64,000 bases of DNA from Aquilaria yunnanensis (GCA_039654915.1 CM077594.1:93820893-93884892), one strand, 5' to 3'. Counted from the first letter of the stretch, positions 21,806 to 33,985 are shown. The notes: generated from the sequence alone by a model not told the origin. Made by a program: numbers and translations.

Positions 21806-24800
21806 ATGGCTTGTAAGAATATAGTTGCAGAATTAAACCGTGACCTCAAATTGGATGGTGAAAACTATTCAATTTGGCAACAGAAAGTCAAATTCATTTT
21901 AACTGAGCAAGATACTCTTGATGTACTCACTCAAGAGATCATGCCTCCTGCTGAGGGAGAGGATAAGACTGCCTATGAGGCATTCCTAAAGAAGAACTCT
22001 ATGTGTAGAGTCACTCTCCTTTCCACTATGGTGGATGAGATTATGGTGGAATTCTCCATGCTTGAGGGGGCCAGGGCCATATGGGACTCTGTCAAGGCCA
22101 AGTATGGAGATGTTTCTGTAGAGAAACAACGCTCGATGATTCTCAGGTTTGAGAATTATGTGAAGCGTGCTGATCACTCTATGAGTGCTCACTTGCGTGA
22201 GATGTCACGCATGATCCACCAACTCAAGACGGCAGGGCATGTGCTCACTAATGAGCAACAAGTGCAAGCAATAATTCGTTCCTTGCCTGATGAGGAATGG
22301 CAGTTGATGAAGGTCAACTTACGCCATAACCCTCAAATAATGTCATTTGATGACATTGCCCGTCACCTCCTCCTTGAGGCTGAGGTAATGGCCCTCAAGG
22401 ACCATTCTAAGGCATATGTTGCCTCATCTTCTATCCAGAAGGGATGGAAGAAGAATGGTGGAAAAGGAGGGCCAAGGAAGGGCAAGGGAAAAGTTCCTGC
22501 TTCTAAGAAAAGGTTCAAGAAGAAACGGGACATAAGCAAGCTAAAGTGCTTCAACTGTGGGTATAAAGGACACTTTGCAAAGGATTGCAAAGGTCCACCC
22601 AAGGTACATACATACCCTTCTACTTCCATTGTACATGTTGTGTCATGTACATTACTAACTGAGTGCAATTCTTTGTGGATTGTAGACTCGGGAGCAACAG
22701 ACCACATAGCACGGGAGAAGTCCTGGTTTGTGGCCTACAGGAAGCTCTCAAAAGGAGCTAAGCACATTTCAGTAGGAAATGATGCCAGGCTGGAAGTGGA
22801 AGGCATAGGAACATGTAGGATTCCTATAGATATTGGATATTTGTATCTAATAGATGTATTGTATGTACCAAACATTTGTAGAAATTTGATTTCTATAAGT
22901 TGTATGTTGAAGTACAATTATTGCTTTAATTTCTTTAATAATAGTGTGTCTATTATTAAAGATAATCAGATAGTGTGCACTTGTTCAGTTAATAATGGGC
23001 TTTATGAGTTAAAGCCAACTGACCATTCTGTTGCAAGTCCTAGTTGCTATGTGACAGAGGTCACAAATGAAATGAGATGGCATGAAAGGTTAGGTCATAT
23101 TGGTCAAGATAGAATGAACAAGCTAGCCAATGGTGGCTTGCTAGGTTCCTTGACCAAGGTTGTCCTTCCAAGTTGTCAATCATGCCTAGAAGGCAAAGCC
23201 ACAAGAAAGCCTTTTGGCAAAGCAACTAGGAGAGGTGAGGCACTTAGTTTAGTTCACTCTGACCTGTGTGGGCCAATGAGGGTTGAATCTAGAAATGGAT
23301 TTAAGTATTTCATCACATTCACAGATGATTATACTCGATTCACCCATATCTACTTACTCAGAAACAAGGCAGAGGCCTTGGCATGCTTTGAGAAGTATGT
23401 GTACTTGGTTGAGAACCAAGTAGGTAAGAAGATTAAGTCCTTGAGGACAGATAGGGGTGGAGAGTATACATCTAATGCATTCAAAGCATTTTGTGACTTG
23501 AAAGGTATTGAGAGGGAGTTCACTCTTCCTTGGACACCCCAACAGAATGGAGTGTCTGAGAGGAAGAATAGAACTCTTATGGACATGGTACGTTCCATGA
23601 TGGCAAAGGCCAATTTAGACATCACTTATTGGAGTGATGCACTGCTGTGTGCAGTTCATGTCCTTAATAGAGTACCCACCAAGAATGTGAATTCTTCTCC
23701 ATATGAGTTATGGAAGAAGAAAACTCCTAACCTAAGCTATTTACGCCCTTGGGGTTGTTTAGCTTATGTTCACATAACGGACCACCCTTTGGGAAAGTTG
23801 GGTCCAAGAGGGAGGAAGTGTGCCTTCCTTGGTTATGCTGAACAATCTAGGGGTTATGTGTTCTTGGATGTAAGTCACAAAATTGGGAACATCTTTGATG
23901 CAAAGAATGCTAACTTTGTGGAGGATGAGTTCCCCAAAGTTGGTGAGTGTGGTGACTTAACCTCATTAAGCCAGATCCTAGATGAGGGTCAACCAAGTGT
24001 CATAAGGACACTTGGGACACATGCACCTACTCTAGAGGGAGTACCTCAACCACGTGGAGCAATGGCTCTAGAAATCCCTGTTGTTGTGGACCAACATGAG
24101 CAAGACTTCCAAGAGGAAGGTTTTGTTCAAGAGGGAGTTGAGGATACTCAAGGGCAAAATGTTGAGCCTCAAGAGATGGAGCATGAGTTGCCTCCATCTC
24201 AGCCTATATTGAGAAGATCAATGAGGAAATTTGGACCACCTAAAGAATGGTGGATCCTGGATAGTGAGGCAAACTTGGTTGCATCTGAGATAGATGAGCC
24301 AAGTAACATTGAGGAGGCTCTTGAGGGTGAACAAAGGGAAGAGTGGCTAAATGCAATGAAGGATGAGTTGCATTCGATGCATCTCAATGGGGTTTGGGAG
24401 TTAAGTGATCTTCCTCCAGGCCGTAAGGCAATTGGGAACAAGTGGGTTCTCAAGATCAAGGTGAACTCTGATGGAAGTATCGAAAGATACAATGCCCGGT
24501 TGGTGGCCAAGGGTTTCACACAGAAGGAGGGTGTTGATTTCAAAGACACCTTCTCTCCTGTTGTGAAATTCACTTCCATCAGGATATTACTTGCCATTGT
24601 GGCAAATCTAGACTTAGAGTTACATCAGATGGATGTAAAGACCGCCTTTCTCAATGGTGAATTGAGTGAGGAGATATATATGAGACAACCTGAGGGGTTT
24701 GTCCAAAAGGGTCAAGAGGACAAGGTATGTAGACTAAAGAAGTCTATCTATGGTCTTAAGCAAGCTTCAAGACAGTGGTACTTGAAGTTTCACCATGCAA

Positions 24801-25860
24801 TCACAAACTATGGCTTTGTGATGATGCATGAAGACCATTGTGTATACTTGTACTCTTCTGGGTCTAGTTTTGCAGTATTGACTCTATATGTAGATGATAT
24901 ACTGATTGCAAGTAATAGGCTTGCATTGTTAAGTACCATCAAGGGATGGTTGTCTTCCACCTTTGACATGAAGGATATGGGAGAGGCTGCCTTTATTCTA
25001 GGGGTGAAGATCCTGAGGAATAGAAAGGCAAGGCTATTGGCCCTTTCTCAAGAATCTTATATTGATAAGATTCTTGCAAGGTTCAACTTAACAAATGCAA
25101 AGCCCATGAGTACACCTCTTGCATATGGTTGCAAGATTGGAGAGGACTTATGTCCTAAGACTCCAAAGGAGAAGGAAGAGATGGCTCAGATTCCCTACCT
25201 AAGTGCCATTGGTAGCTTGATGTACGCCATGTTATGTACAAGGCCAGACATCAGCCAAGCGGTTGGTCTTTTAGCACGATATTCTTCCAACCCCAGTCTA
25301 GAGCATTGGAAAAGTGTCAAGAGGATCCTAAGGTACCTCAAGGGTACTAAGGATTATTGGCTTTGTTACCAAGGTAAAGACCTTGGTTTACGTGGCTATT
25401 CCGATGCTGATTGGGGAGGAGATATAGACTCCAGCAAGTCTACATCTGGTTATATTTTCATGCTAAATGGTGGGGCTACTACTTGGTGTAGTAAGAAACA
25501 AACTTGTACAGCATTGTCCACAATGGAGGCTGAATTTATTTCATATGCCTCAACTGTACAAGAAGCCCTTTGGCTAGGTTATTTCCTTAAGAATTTGGAG
25601 TCCAGGGTTTCTATTGAGAAACCTATTACTATCTACAGTGATAGTATGGCAGCCATGGCTTATACCAAGGACCCAAATACCATGGAAAAACCAAGCACAT
25701 TAGCATGAAATATAACTTTGTAAGGGATGCAATTGAAGAGGGTGAAGTTAGGATTGAGTACATTTCTACAGACCTGATGGTGGCAGATCCTCTCACTAAG
25801 CCATTGCCACCACTTGTGTTTGCTCGACATGTTAGAGCAATGGGTCTTAGAAGAATGTAA
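21806..25860 (+). pseudogene. Ty1/copia gag-pol polyprotein with a frameshift near its end
   Basis: An open frame of 1300 codons runs from ATG 21806 to TGA 25708. Gag occupies residues 1-265, ending in a CX2CX4HX4C knuckle (CFNCGYKGHFAKDC, nt about 22549). The protease has WIVDSGATDHIA (near 22676). The integrase shows the pre-integrase HERLGHIG and CQSC, then core residues D in HSDLCGPM, D in LRTDRGGEYTS and E in NGVSERKNRT. The reverse transcriptase has FTQKEGVDF, QMDVKTAFLNGELSE and catalytic YVDD near 24890. RNase H has YSDADWGG and STMEAEFIS. Near 25670 the frame shifts, apparently by one lost base: the conserved RNase H tail continues in a second frame to TAA 25860. The loss would remove about the last 60 residues. 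Everything else is uninterrupted, matching the very similar LTRs. Confidence 0.92.
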
Positions 25861-27147
25861 ATGTTGGATGTACTTCACCTCTTTGGTGTCACACATGTTA
25901 AGTATTATTTTTGTGATAATATAGATTATTTTATGAAATAATCAGTTCAATTTTAGAAAACACAACGAACAAATGAACATGTCAAACATAGGTAGAGAAT
26001 GACTTTCTCACACGAGTCATTCGCCCTTGATCTTTGTGTAAGATTAAGGATGAGACTGGCTAAAGACTTAAATGAATGGTACATTTAAGTGGGAGTCATG
26101 CTCCAACACATGACACTTTAGCCTTTCATGGTCGCCTAGATTATGAGTAATCAAGGTTCAATGCTTTGGTGCATTCAGTTTGTATGACCATTCATACATC
26201 CTAGCCTATGTTAGATGTAAGCAAGGGCTTACATGGAGAAATTTCATGGTTATTGACATGTCCTCCTTTTATATGTTAAGAGGAGTACACTTAATGGTGT
26301 TTTAAGAGGGAGAAATGACACACTCCTCAATTGGAATGGAGATCACTCCAAGTGGGAGTGACATGAGTAAAACACCTTAGAAGTGTATTCTGGAACTTTA
26401 ATGGATGTGTTTCCAAGTGTTCCATGACCATGAAATACGACCATAGAAGAATTTAAGCAAGTTGTCTCTGTTCTTGCTTAGTGTGAGATTCTTCAAATCA
26501 GACTCTTAGTGACTATAGCTTGCTATTAGGAAGTTGAGTTAATTATGATCACTTTGATTGGTTGTCGAAGGTCTTAGAGAAATGAGACTGAAGTATCCTC
26601 CTTTTGGGTGATCATGTTAATTCATTGACCTAAGTAGTTGAAGCTCAAAGGAAAGACATTAAGATGGTACACGTTCACTAAATTCAATCTTGGGCCTACA
26701 TATTACTGTGAGTAGTATGATAGATTGAATAGTGATTTAAATGAGTACTCAATGCTTAATACAATCATGGATTTCAAGGAGTTGAAATTCAGAGAAAGAG
26801 ACTGATTGTGATTAAGAAGTGTATCATATGTCTGGGGTCTGAAAGGCAAAACTTGATGTGTTCGAAAAAACTTGATGTGTTCAAGAAAGCTTGATGTGTT
26901 TAAGCCACACACTTGTACTTGATGTGTTCAAGGAAAGTTTGAAGAAGTTCAAACTATGAGGAGAGGACAATCTTCTATTGAGAGTCTAACAACCTCAATA
27001 GAAGAGACTTAGTGTGTGTGCCTTGAGGTCGCACCCACAACTCTATATATGTAGAAGTGTCTAGATTATTTCGGCTATAAGGAATAAGGAGTTTTGTTTT
27101 GACTGGGAGCTGGGAGTTTTAAAAGCATCTTAGTGCGAGTGGGAGTT
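25861..27147 (+). other. Long non-coding 3' region of the inner copia element
   Basis: Nearly 1.3 kb between the end of pol and the 3' LTR has no plausible ORF on the plus strand. It ends with a purine-rich GTGCGAGTGGGAGTT at 27133-27147, the likely polypurine tract. Small direct repeats of CTTGATGTGTTCAAG occur around 26850-26930. Confidence 0.7.
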
Positions 27148-28645
27148 TGTTGGAATTCTTGGCGCACCAAGATCCTTTTAAGATAAGATTTGAGCTCGTT
27201 GAGCTAACTATAGCTTGAAAAGGTATCTAAGGCAGCTAGAAGTAGCTCCCCTTAGCTCAAGTCTGCTCACTTCAGCTATAAGTACCTCAAAGTAGCTGGA
27301 CTTCAGCTCAAGTTAGCTCAAGTCAGCTCAAGTTAGCTCAAGTCAGCTCACTTCAGCTTATGGTAGCTGAATGTAGCTGGACTTCAGCTCAAGTTAGCTC
27401 AAGTCAGCTCAAGTCAGCTCACTTCAGCTTATGGTAGCTGAATGTAGCTGGACTTCAGCTCAAGTTAGCTCAAGTCAGCTCAAGTCAGCTCACTTCAGCT
27501 TTTGGTAGCTGAGTGTAGCTGGACTTCAGTTCACTTCAGCTGAAAGCAGCTAACTCCAGCTCAAGGTCAGTTCTTGGAGCTGGACCTTAGTTCATGGTGC
27601 TTGGTTGGAGCTCAAAGGAGCTCAATGGTGCATAAGTAGCATAGTGAGCTAGCTTTGTGCCAGCTCACCTTGTTTTTAGCTCAAAACCACCAAGAGACAC
27701 ATCTTTTGTGTAAAGGTATGTCTCTTCATCAAAAGAAATAACTCTTGGCTAAAAGAACATGTCTTTTCATCCAAAGGAAGTGTTCCTTGGGTGAATGGAC
27801 ATGTATATTCGGCCATAGGGTGCTTATAGCACCAAGAGTGATGTCCTTTGACTTTAAAGGACATGTATGTTCGGCCATGGAGGTGGTTGAGGTGGTTATT
27901 GCACCAAATGTGATGTCCTTTGGACTTAAAAGACATGTATTTTCGCCCATAAGGTAGTTATGGGTGGTTATAGGCCAAAGGAAGTGTTCCTTGACTTAAA
28001 AGACATGTATTTTCGCCCATAAGGTAGTTATGGGTGGTTATAGGCCAAAGGAAGTGTTCCTTGGCTAAAAGACATGTATTTTCGCCACCATACATGACCC
28101 TTAGCCAAAGGAAGTGTTCTTTGGCTTAAAGGACACCTTTCTTGGTGTAAAGGTGTGCCTTTTGGTCATCTATAAATAGCCTTTAGTGGCTGGCCATTGA
28201 GAGTACGAATTTTACACTCAATTTGCACCATTTTTCTTGAGAGAAAAATTCCTCCTTTCATTCCTTTAAAGAGCCGAAATATTAGACACTTTCTTAGAGC
28301 ATTGTGGGTGGAATTACATTGAGATTCTTCATCTCAATTCAAGCCTCAAGGCGTATCTCTAAGATCAAGTCCTTCCTTTTCCTTTTCGGCACAAGACTAT
28401 CAAAAAGGAAGGTACGCATCCTTTCTTGCTTTAGTAGCATGCTAAGGATTTAAGTTTTATGAATGATCTTAGTGGCATGCTAAGTTTGTTTGACTGGATA
28501 AGTATGTCTATATTCATGTTGAACTCAAATAGCATGCTAGATATTGTTTTTTGAGACAATATGTATGGAAAACTTATATGCATGTGGCATATACACAAAT
28601 GAATAACATAAGAGTATGTTATTATTGAGATCCTGAAAATCTTCA
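27148..28645 (+). repeat. 3' LTR of the inner copia element (1498 bp)
   Basis: This is the second copy of 20122-21538, with two substitutions seen and an extra 81 bp (71 + 10) in the AGCT array. It ends AAAATCTTCA at 28645, followed by TSD GCTTT. Confidence 0.95.
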
Positions 28646-28650
28646 GCTTT
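28646..28650. repeat. Right target-site duplication of the inner copia element
   Basis: GCTTT matches 20117-20121. Confidence 0.92.
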
Positions 28651-28713
28651 ATCATGGCGAGCATCTTTGCGGAATCCTGTTTTGCACAATTTCTGTACAC
28701 TTAATAATTTTTC

Positions 28714-29679
28714 TTAAGGCCATTCTGCACAATTCAAGGCGTCTGAGTGCCAAGTGTTCTTCAATTCTACGCCTTCGGCGTCGCCAAGCTTGTACACGCC
28801 TTTTCGTACTTCGGCGAGAACCAGATAAGGTCCATCCCAGTTTGCGCGAAGTACGCCATGGGATGGCCTTCGGGGTGCGAAGTCGGCCTTTCGGAGAACG
28901 AGGTCTCCCTTCTTGATTTCTTTTGGCCTGGCCCGTAAGTTTACAACCGCGGCCACCTTTTGCTGAAAAGCTTTTCTTCTCAGCTCGGCTATTTCTCTCT
29001 ATTGGGGTAATGGCCTCTGTTCCGAAGACGAGTGAGAAAGGAGTCTCCCCTGTGGCTCTTCGGGGCGTCCTTCGGTAGCCCCATAAAACACTTTGGGGTT
29101 CTCCTGGCCATTTTCCCCTTAGCTTCCCTTAGTCTCTTTTTCAGGCCATCTTTTATGGTCCTGTTCGATACTTCCACCTGCCCATTACTTTGGGGTTGAG
29201 ATACTGGGGCGAAGTGCATTTTTGTCTATGAACTGGGATCCGTTGTCCGTTACGAGTACCCTCGGTATGCCGAATCTGCATACGATGTTTTTTCATACGA
29301 ACTTCTACACTTCTTTTGCCGAGATAGTTGTCAGAGGTTCGGCCTCGACCTACTTTGAGAAATAGTCCACTGTTACCACACAGAATTTCACGCCTCCTGG
29401 TGCTGTGGGGAGTGGCCCAATAAGGTCTATACCACAAACTGCGAAGGGTCAAGGATAGTCTGCCGACGTTACCGTTTCCGAGGGTGCCCTCTGGATGTTC
29501 GCGTGTCTCTGGCAGCTACCACTTTTCCGGGCGAACTGCCTTGCGCCCTTTCTCAGGGTAGGCCAGAAGTATCCTTGGCGGAGTATCACTGCTGCCAGGG
29601 CATCAGTTCTAATGTGTGAACCACACATGCCTTCGTGAACTTCTTCAAGGATCATTTCAGTATCCCTTTTCACCCACAC
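28714..29679 (-). pseudogene. Tat integrase region, frameshifted
   Basis: Integrase is spread over at least four frames. The zinc region is at 29449-29679 (HEGMCGSHIRTDA, then SGSCQRHAN, in which one of the expected paired cysteines seems lost). The core is broken across 29153-29452 and 28989-29219; the latter retains SQPQSNGQVEVSNRT with the third catalytic Glu. The C-terminal domain is at 28714-28956 ([26 protein letters not shown]), the usual Tat pol ending. The two core aspartates are hard to follow through the shifts. This copy cannot encode active integrase. Confidence 0.82.
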
Positions 29680-30796
29680 ATCTTTGCAGCGGATTCACAT
29701 ATCCCTGCCGATATAACTCTTCACCAATCGGGAAGAATCTTTCGGAGCGTCTTCGCAGCCTTGCAGCATCGCCGGGGTCTTCGGGGAGCAATTTCTCTGC
29801 GAGGTATCTTTTTATTGGGTCTTTCCACCCTATTCCCGAGGTCGTCATGCTTAGCCCTGAGATTCTCGGATGGTCTAGCACCTCGGTATATGTTTTCGAC
29901 TTCGCCAAGCAATCTGCCTCAGTGTTATTCCGCCGAGGTACATTTTCGATCCGTACGGCGTCAAACTCTTGGATGAGCTTTGCTACTAGCTCATGATATT
30001 TTGCCAAGATTGGGTCCTTCGCCCCATAATCTCCTGCCGTTTGCCGAACTACCAGCTGGGAGTCGCTGTGAGCCTTTAAGTTTCTCACGCCAATCTTTCT
30101 GGTCAAGCGTAATGCCGCTATATGGGCTTCATACTCAGCTACATTGTTGGTGACGTTGAAGCTAAATGTGATGGCCTTCATTACTTCTAGGCCTTCGGGG
30201 CTCCTAATAATCACTCCGGCTCCCTGGTGTTCCGACCCCGAGGTTCCGTCTACGTGCAAGGTCCATTCTGGCTCACCCTCTTTTGGATCCGAGTGGCTTT
30301 CCTCAGTGGTGGGTATTTCGGCGATAAAATCTGCCAGTGCTTGAGCTTTTATGGCCTTCCGATGCTCATACGTGATTTCGTGTTCGCCCAGCTCTATGCA
30401 CCACTTGGAGAGCCTTCCCAAATGATCAACTCTCTTCATGACATCCCGTAGCGGCAGACTACTTCGGACGATGATGGGGTGAGCCTGAAAGCATGGTCGC
30501 AGCCTTTTCCCTGCAAGCACCAAGGCATATATAGCTTTTTTAAGCAAAGGGTACCTGACTTCGGCGCCATGCAGGGACTTGCTGACATAGTAGACCGGCC
30601 ATTGCTTTGACCTTTCTTCTTTCACGAGGACCGAGCTCACAGCTTTTTCTGTGGCGGCGAGGTACAATACGGGGGGCTCTCGCTCCCGAGGTTGTCGTAG
30701 AGTCGACAGGCTGGCCAGGTAGACTTTGAGTTCTTTCCAGGCCTTTTGGCAATCTTTATCCCGAGGATGATCATTTCTTCCGAGGTCGCCTTCCAT
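29657..30796 (-). pseudogene. Tat dual RNase H region (native remnant plus archaeal-type)
   Basis: An open stretch of 379 codons with two RNase H parts. The N-terminal half resembles the retroviral-type connection and RNase H fold (PVYYVSKSLHGAEVRYP, HEITYEHRKAIKAQALADF). The C-terminal half is a second RNase H starting WTLHVDGTSG and containing NNVAEYEAHIAALRL and HSDSQLVVRQTAGDY, with acidic residues D, E and D in the expected places. Plant Tat elements are known to carry such an additional archaeal-type RNase H between RT-RH and integrase. The stretch is intact internally but lies in a different frame from RT and most of integrase. Confidence 0.85.
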
Positions 30797-31430
30797 TTTT
30801 TGTTGCCTTTGTGAGGACTTTTTGAAGAAAGGTTATTCTTCCGGTGAGTCTCTGCACATCTTTGTCAGTGGCAGGAGTTCGGAACTCAAGTAGAGCCTTA
30901 ATCTTTTCGTGGCTAGCGTCGATGCCTCTTTCGGATACCATGTACCCAAGGAATTTTCCCGAGGTCACCCCGAATATGCACTTTTCAGGATTAAGGCGGA
31001 TCCCGAAGGCTCTGAGCTTTTGGAAGGTTTCCTCTAAATCTGCAACGTGGTAGCCAGGCAGCTTGCTCTTGACTATCATATCATCAACATACACCTCCAT
31101 GTTTCTCCCCATTTGGTCTTTGGAGACGTTGTTCATCGGTCTCTGGTAGGTGGCTCCTGCATTTTTGAGCTCGGATGGCATCCTGATATAGCAGTATGTT
31201 CCTCCCTCGGTGATGAAGGCAGTCTTCTCTTCATCTTCGGGGACCATCCTTATCTGATGGTAGCCACTGAAGGCGTCTAGGAAACTTAGGAGCCCATATT
31301 CCGCAGTTGAATCTACCAGTTGATCTATTGGCGGCAGAGGGTATGAGTCTTTCGGGCAAGCATCGTTCAAGTTTCTGAAGTCGATGCACATCCGGAGTTT
31401 GCTGCTACCTTCTTTTGTGGCGATGACCAC
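30771..31430 (-). pseudogene. Tat reverse transcriptase remnant
   Basis: An open stretch of 219 codons covering the RT palm: LRMCIDFRNLNDACPKDSYP, FLDAFSGYHQI and the catalytic YVDD in EVYVDDMIVKS. A segment read MPSELKNAGATYQRP differs from the family MPFGLKNAGATYQR form at two residues, probably degenerate. The upstream part of RT lies in another frame before 31430. The end overlaps the RNase H stretch in a different frame, so a shift lies near 30780. Confidence 0.88.
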
Positions 31431-31648
31431 GTTGCTTAACCATTCAGGGTACTTGACCTCCCTGATAACTTCAGTATCTAGCGGACGCAGGACTTCGGTT
31501 TTGACAAAGTTGCTTTTGTGGGCTGAGACGCTTCGTTTCTTTTACCAGGCACGTCTTGCTTCCGGACTTACTTTGAGGCTGTGCTGTATTATGGCAGGGC
31601 TCACCCCCGGCATATCTTTTGGCTAGTAGGCAAACAGATCTTTATTTT

Positions 31649-32251
31649 TCAGCAGAAAGGATACAAGTTTTTTCTGTCACCTTCGGCCAAGTTCTTCCCT
31701 ATTCGGGCAGATTGACCTGGGACAAGCTCTATTGCTTCCATTTCTGTTTTGGCGAGATCTTCTTCTTTGCTTTTTTCTGGTTCCCTTGCCTCCATCGTTT
31801 GCGTGAGGTTGCTTGTCGGAGCTTTCCGTGCTTTTATAAACACCTTCCGTACCTTGGCTTGGTCTATGAAGACCTCTGCGTCTCCACCCTTGGTGGCGAA
31901 TGTGACAGTCAAGTACTTCACATCAGAGCGAATATGCAGGTTCCCCATTGTCTGCCTTCCAAGAATGGTGTTGTACGAGGATGGGACGTCCATGACGATG
32001 AATGTCACCATTGTGGACGCGTACAACTCAGCTGCTCCGTTTACCGAAGTCCCTTTCATCATTAGTCGGAGGTCGATCCATCCGAGGACGGGGAGTTCGG
32101 ATGGTCCAACCCCAAAAGTGGGCGAGGTGACAGGCTTCAGTTCGCTGTTGGGGATGCCCAAGTTCGGCAGTAGGTGCGAGAATAGGACGTCAGCATTTGA
32201 GCCACCATCAAGTAACACTCTTTTGACGTCCCAGTTCCCTACTCTGGCCAT
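31649..32251 (-). pseudogene. Tat aspartic protease region
   Basis: An open stretch of 200 codons with VKRVLLDGGSNADVLFSHLLPNLG, the DGGS-type active site characteristic of Tat elements, and NTILGRQTMGNLHI, the second conserved protease loop. It is separated from gag and RT by frame changes. Confidence 0.82.
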
Positions 32252-32743
32252 AATCAGTAGCGGGTCGTCGTGGGGGAAGACGACGGTGGAGCCATCCTTG
32301 CGAGCCAGCTTCTCTCATGGACTCTGATACTCCATGACTGCAATTTCTCTGGCTTTCCGCTTTCTTTCCGAGGATGGGAGCCCCGTGGTGATGGTTTAGA
32401 TAACCCCTGCTGGAGGTGGAGGGCGCCTCTTTGGACTTTATTTCTCCGCCTATTGGAGTCATAGTCCTCATCTTCGGCCCTTTCTTCCTCTATTTTTCTG
32501 CCTTTCGAGGATGGCATCCTCAGGTATTTCCGAAGTTGGCCCTGTTTTATCAGCGACTCTATGTACTTCTTCAGCTGGAAGCAATCTTCGGTGTCATGAC
32601 CGTGGTCGCGAGATCTGCGTCCCTTGCCTTTCCAGCGCCATGAGAATGTTGGTCCGTGAAGTGCTCAATGGTGTGAAACTTTGAGGGTTCCTTCCTCGCA
32701 TCCTCCGAGGTCGCCCTGCGTATTCGGTAGGATGCCGAGCTTG
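32252..32743 (-). pseudogene. C-terminal part of Tat gag, out of frame
   Basis: In a minus-strand frame at about 32515-32620 a segment reads DHGHDTEDCFQLKKYIES followed by LIKQGQLRKYLR, the conserved gag end of Tat elements. It is followed by a basic and acidic low-complexity stretch leading towards protease. The frame differs from the main gag ORF, so at least one indel lies between them. Confidence 0.65.
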
Positions 32744-33985
32744 TTAACTGGACTCTTCGGCGCAGTGGTGATCAGACTTCGGCCCAGTCATTCTTAGTTC
32801 TTCGGCGGTCATGTGCTGTTCTGCTCTTCGGTAAAATTCTCCGAGGGTCTCCGGGGGGTCTTTTGAGAACTCGTAGAACAGGTGTGAGTCTCGCCGAAGG
32901 CCTCGTGTCATGGCAAGGATGCGGATTTCGGGCCTGAAGTCTGGGACGCTTAGAGCTTCCCTGTTGAATCTTTCGACATAGTCTCGGATGGTTTCTCCAT
33001 TTCTCTGCTCTATGTCGAACATCTGCACAGGCATCTTTGCCGTAGGTCTGCTCCCAATGAATTGCTGTGTGAAGGCCGTGGACAACTCCTGGAACTCAGT
33101 GATCGTTCCAGAAGGCAAGGAACTGTACCACGCGGTGGCTGGCCCTGTAAGGGTGACTTCGAAGCACTTGCACATGGTAGCGTCGTCAGCACCGTGCAGT
33201 ATCATGCTGCGTCTGTACTTCGTCAGGTGGGCCTGTGGATCAGTACGGCCATCATAAATCTCCAACCGAGGTACTCTGAAGTCGCCTGGCATGGCTGCCT
33301 TAACAACGGCCTGAATAAATGGCGTGTCATCTTCACAGCATGTTCCCGAGAGTCTGGCCCAAACGGGTTTTCTGGCCACTTGTTTCTCCACGCTGTCCAG
33401 CCGTGCTAGTATCCTCTCCGTCAGCACTGTGGCGCTAGGGCCTTCTTCAGGGGATGGAGATCGCCGGCGCCCATTCGGGGGACGAGTTCGGCGCTGAGGG
33501 GACAAAGACCTCGCCTCAGGCGACGAACTGCTTCGATGTGAGACTCTCGGTCGCTTGGACCCGGTTTGTCCCACAGGCCGTTTCCCAAGGGCTGTATCAT
33601 CTGTGGATGACTCTTCGCGAGGGTCTCCACTCCCCGAACTGCGATGTGTAGACCTGGGGCTTTTCTCCCGAGGGCGTGTCGGTGAGGGGGGTCTCTGGGC
33701 CTGTGCTTGTTGTGGCCACCTTCGGTCGATCTGTCGGGTCATTTCAGACACGACCGAATGCTGAAAGTCCCTCAAGAAGCTCATGGTGACTACCAGAGGG
33801 CGGTCTTCCTCAGGCGCAGAAGTCCCTGGGAGTGTTTGCTCAGCAGCCGGTTGTATCTCAGGCGCGGACGGGGACTTCGGGAGCCTCTTGTCCTTAGAAC
33901 GCCGAGTCTCAACGACGGCGATCTTAGAGCGGGTTCCCACAGACGGCGCCAAATGATGGCCAGGGGCCTCATCGTTTGTAGTCAT
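32744..33985 (-). pseudogene. Tat gag, N-terminal and central part
   Basis: An open stretch of 413 codons. The first half is Ser/Arg/Pro-rich with RS-like dipeptides (RPPSPTRPREKSPRS). The second half is the retrotransposon gag domain (FRVPRLEIYDGRTDPQAHL, GPATAWYSSLPSGTI, FTQQFIGSRPTAKM). The frame's first Met at 33985 lies inside the 5' LTR and reads through the primer site, so the true start is probably a later Met, for example MSFLRDFQ about 70 residues on. The C-terminal part continues out of frame at 32252-32743. Confidence 0.82.
33934..33951 (-). other. Primer-binding site of the Tat element
   Basis: On the minus strand this reads TGGCGCCGTCTGTGGGAA, two bases inside the 5' LTR end. 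It is the TGGCGCC type usual in Tat elements. I do not assign the primer tRNA. Confidence 0.8.

Larger units (their letters stand above)
20122..28645 (+). mobile_element. Ty1/copia element inserted into the Tat element (youngest of the nest)
   Basis: A plus-strand element of 8.5 kb with LTRs 20122-21538 (1417 bp) and 27148-28645 (1498 bp), TSD GCTTT, an initiator-Met primer site at 21541-21552 and gag-pol at 21806-25860. The LTRs differ at two bases that I could see, plus an 81-bp repeat-number difference. The domain order (integrase before RT) is that of copia. The clade is uncertain; the long LTR and the 1.3-kb non-coding 3' region are unusual enough that I do not assign one. Confidence 0.94.
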
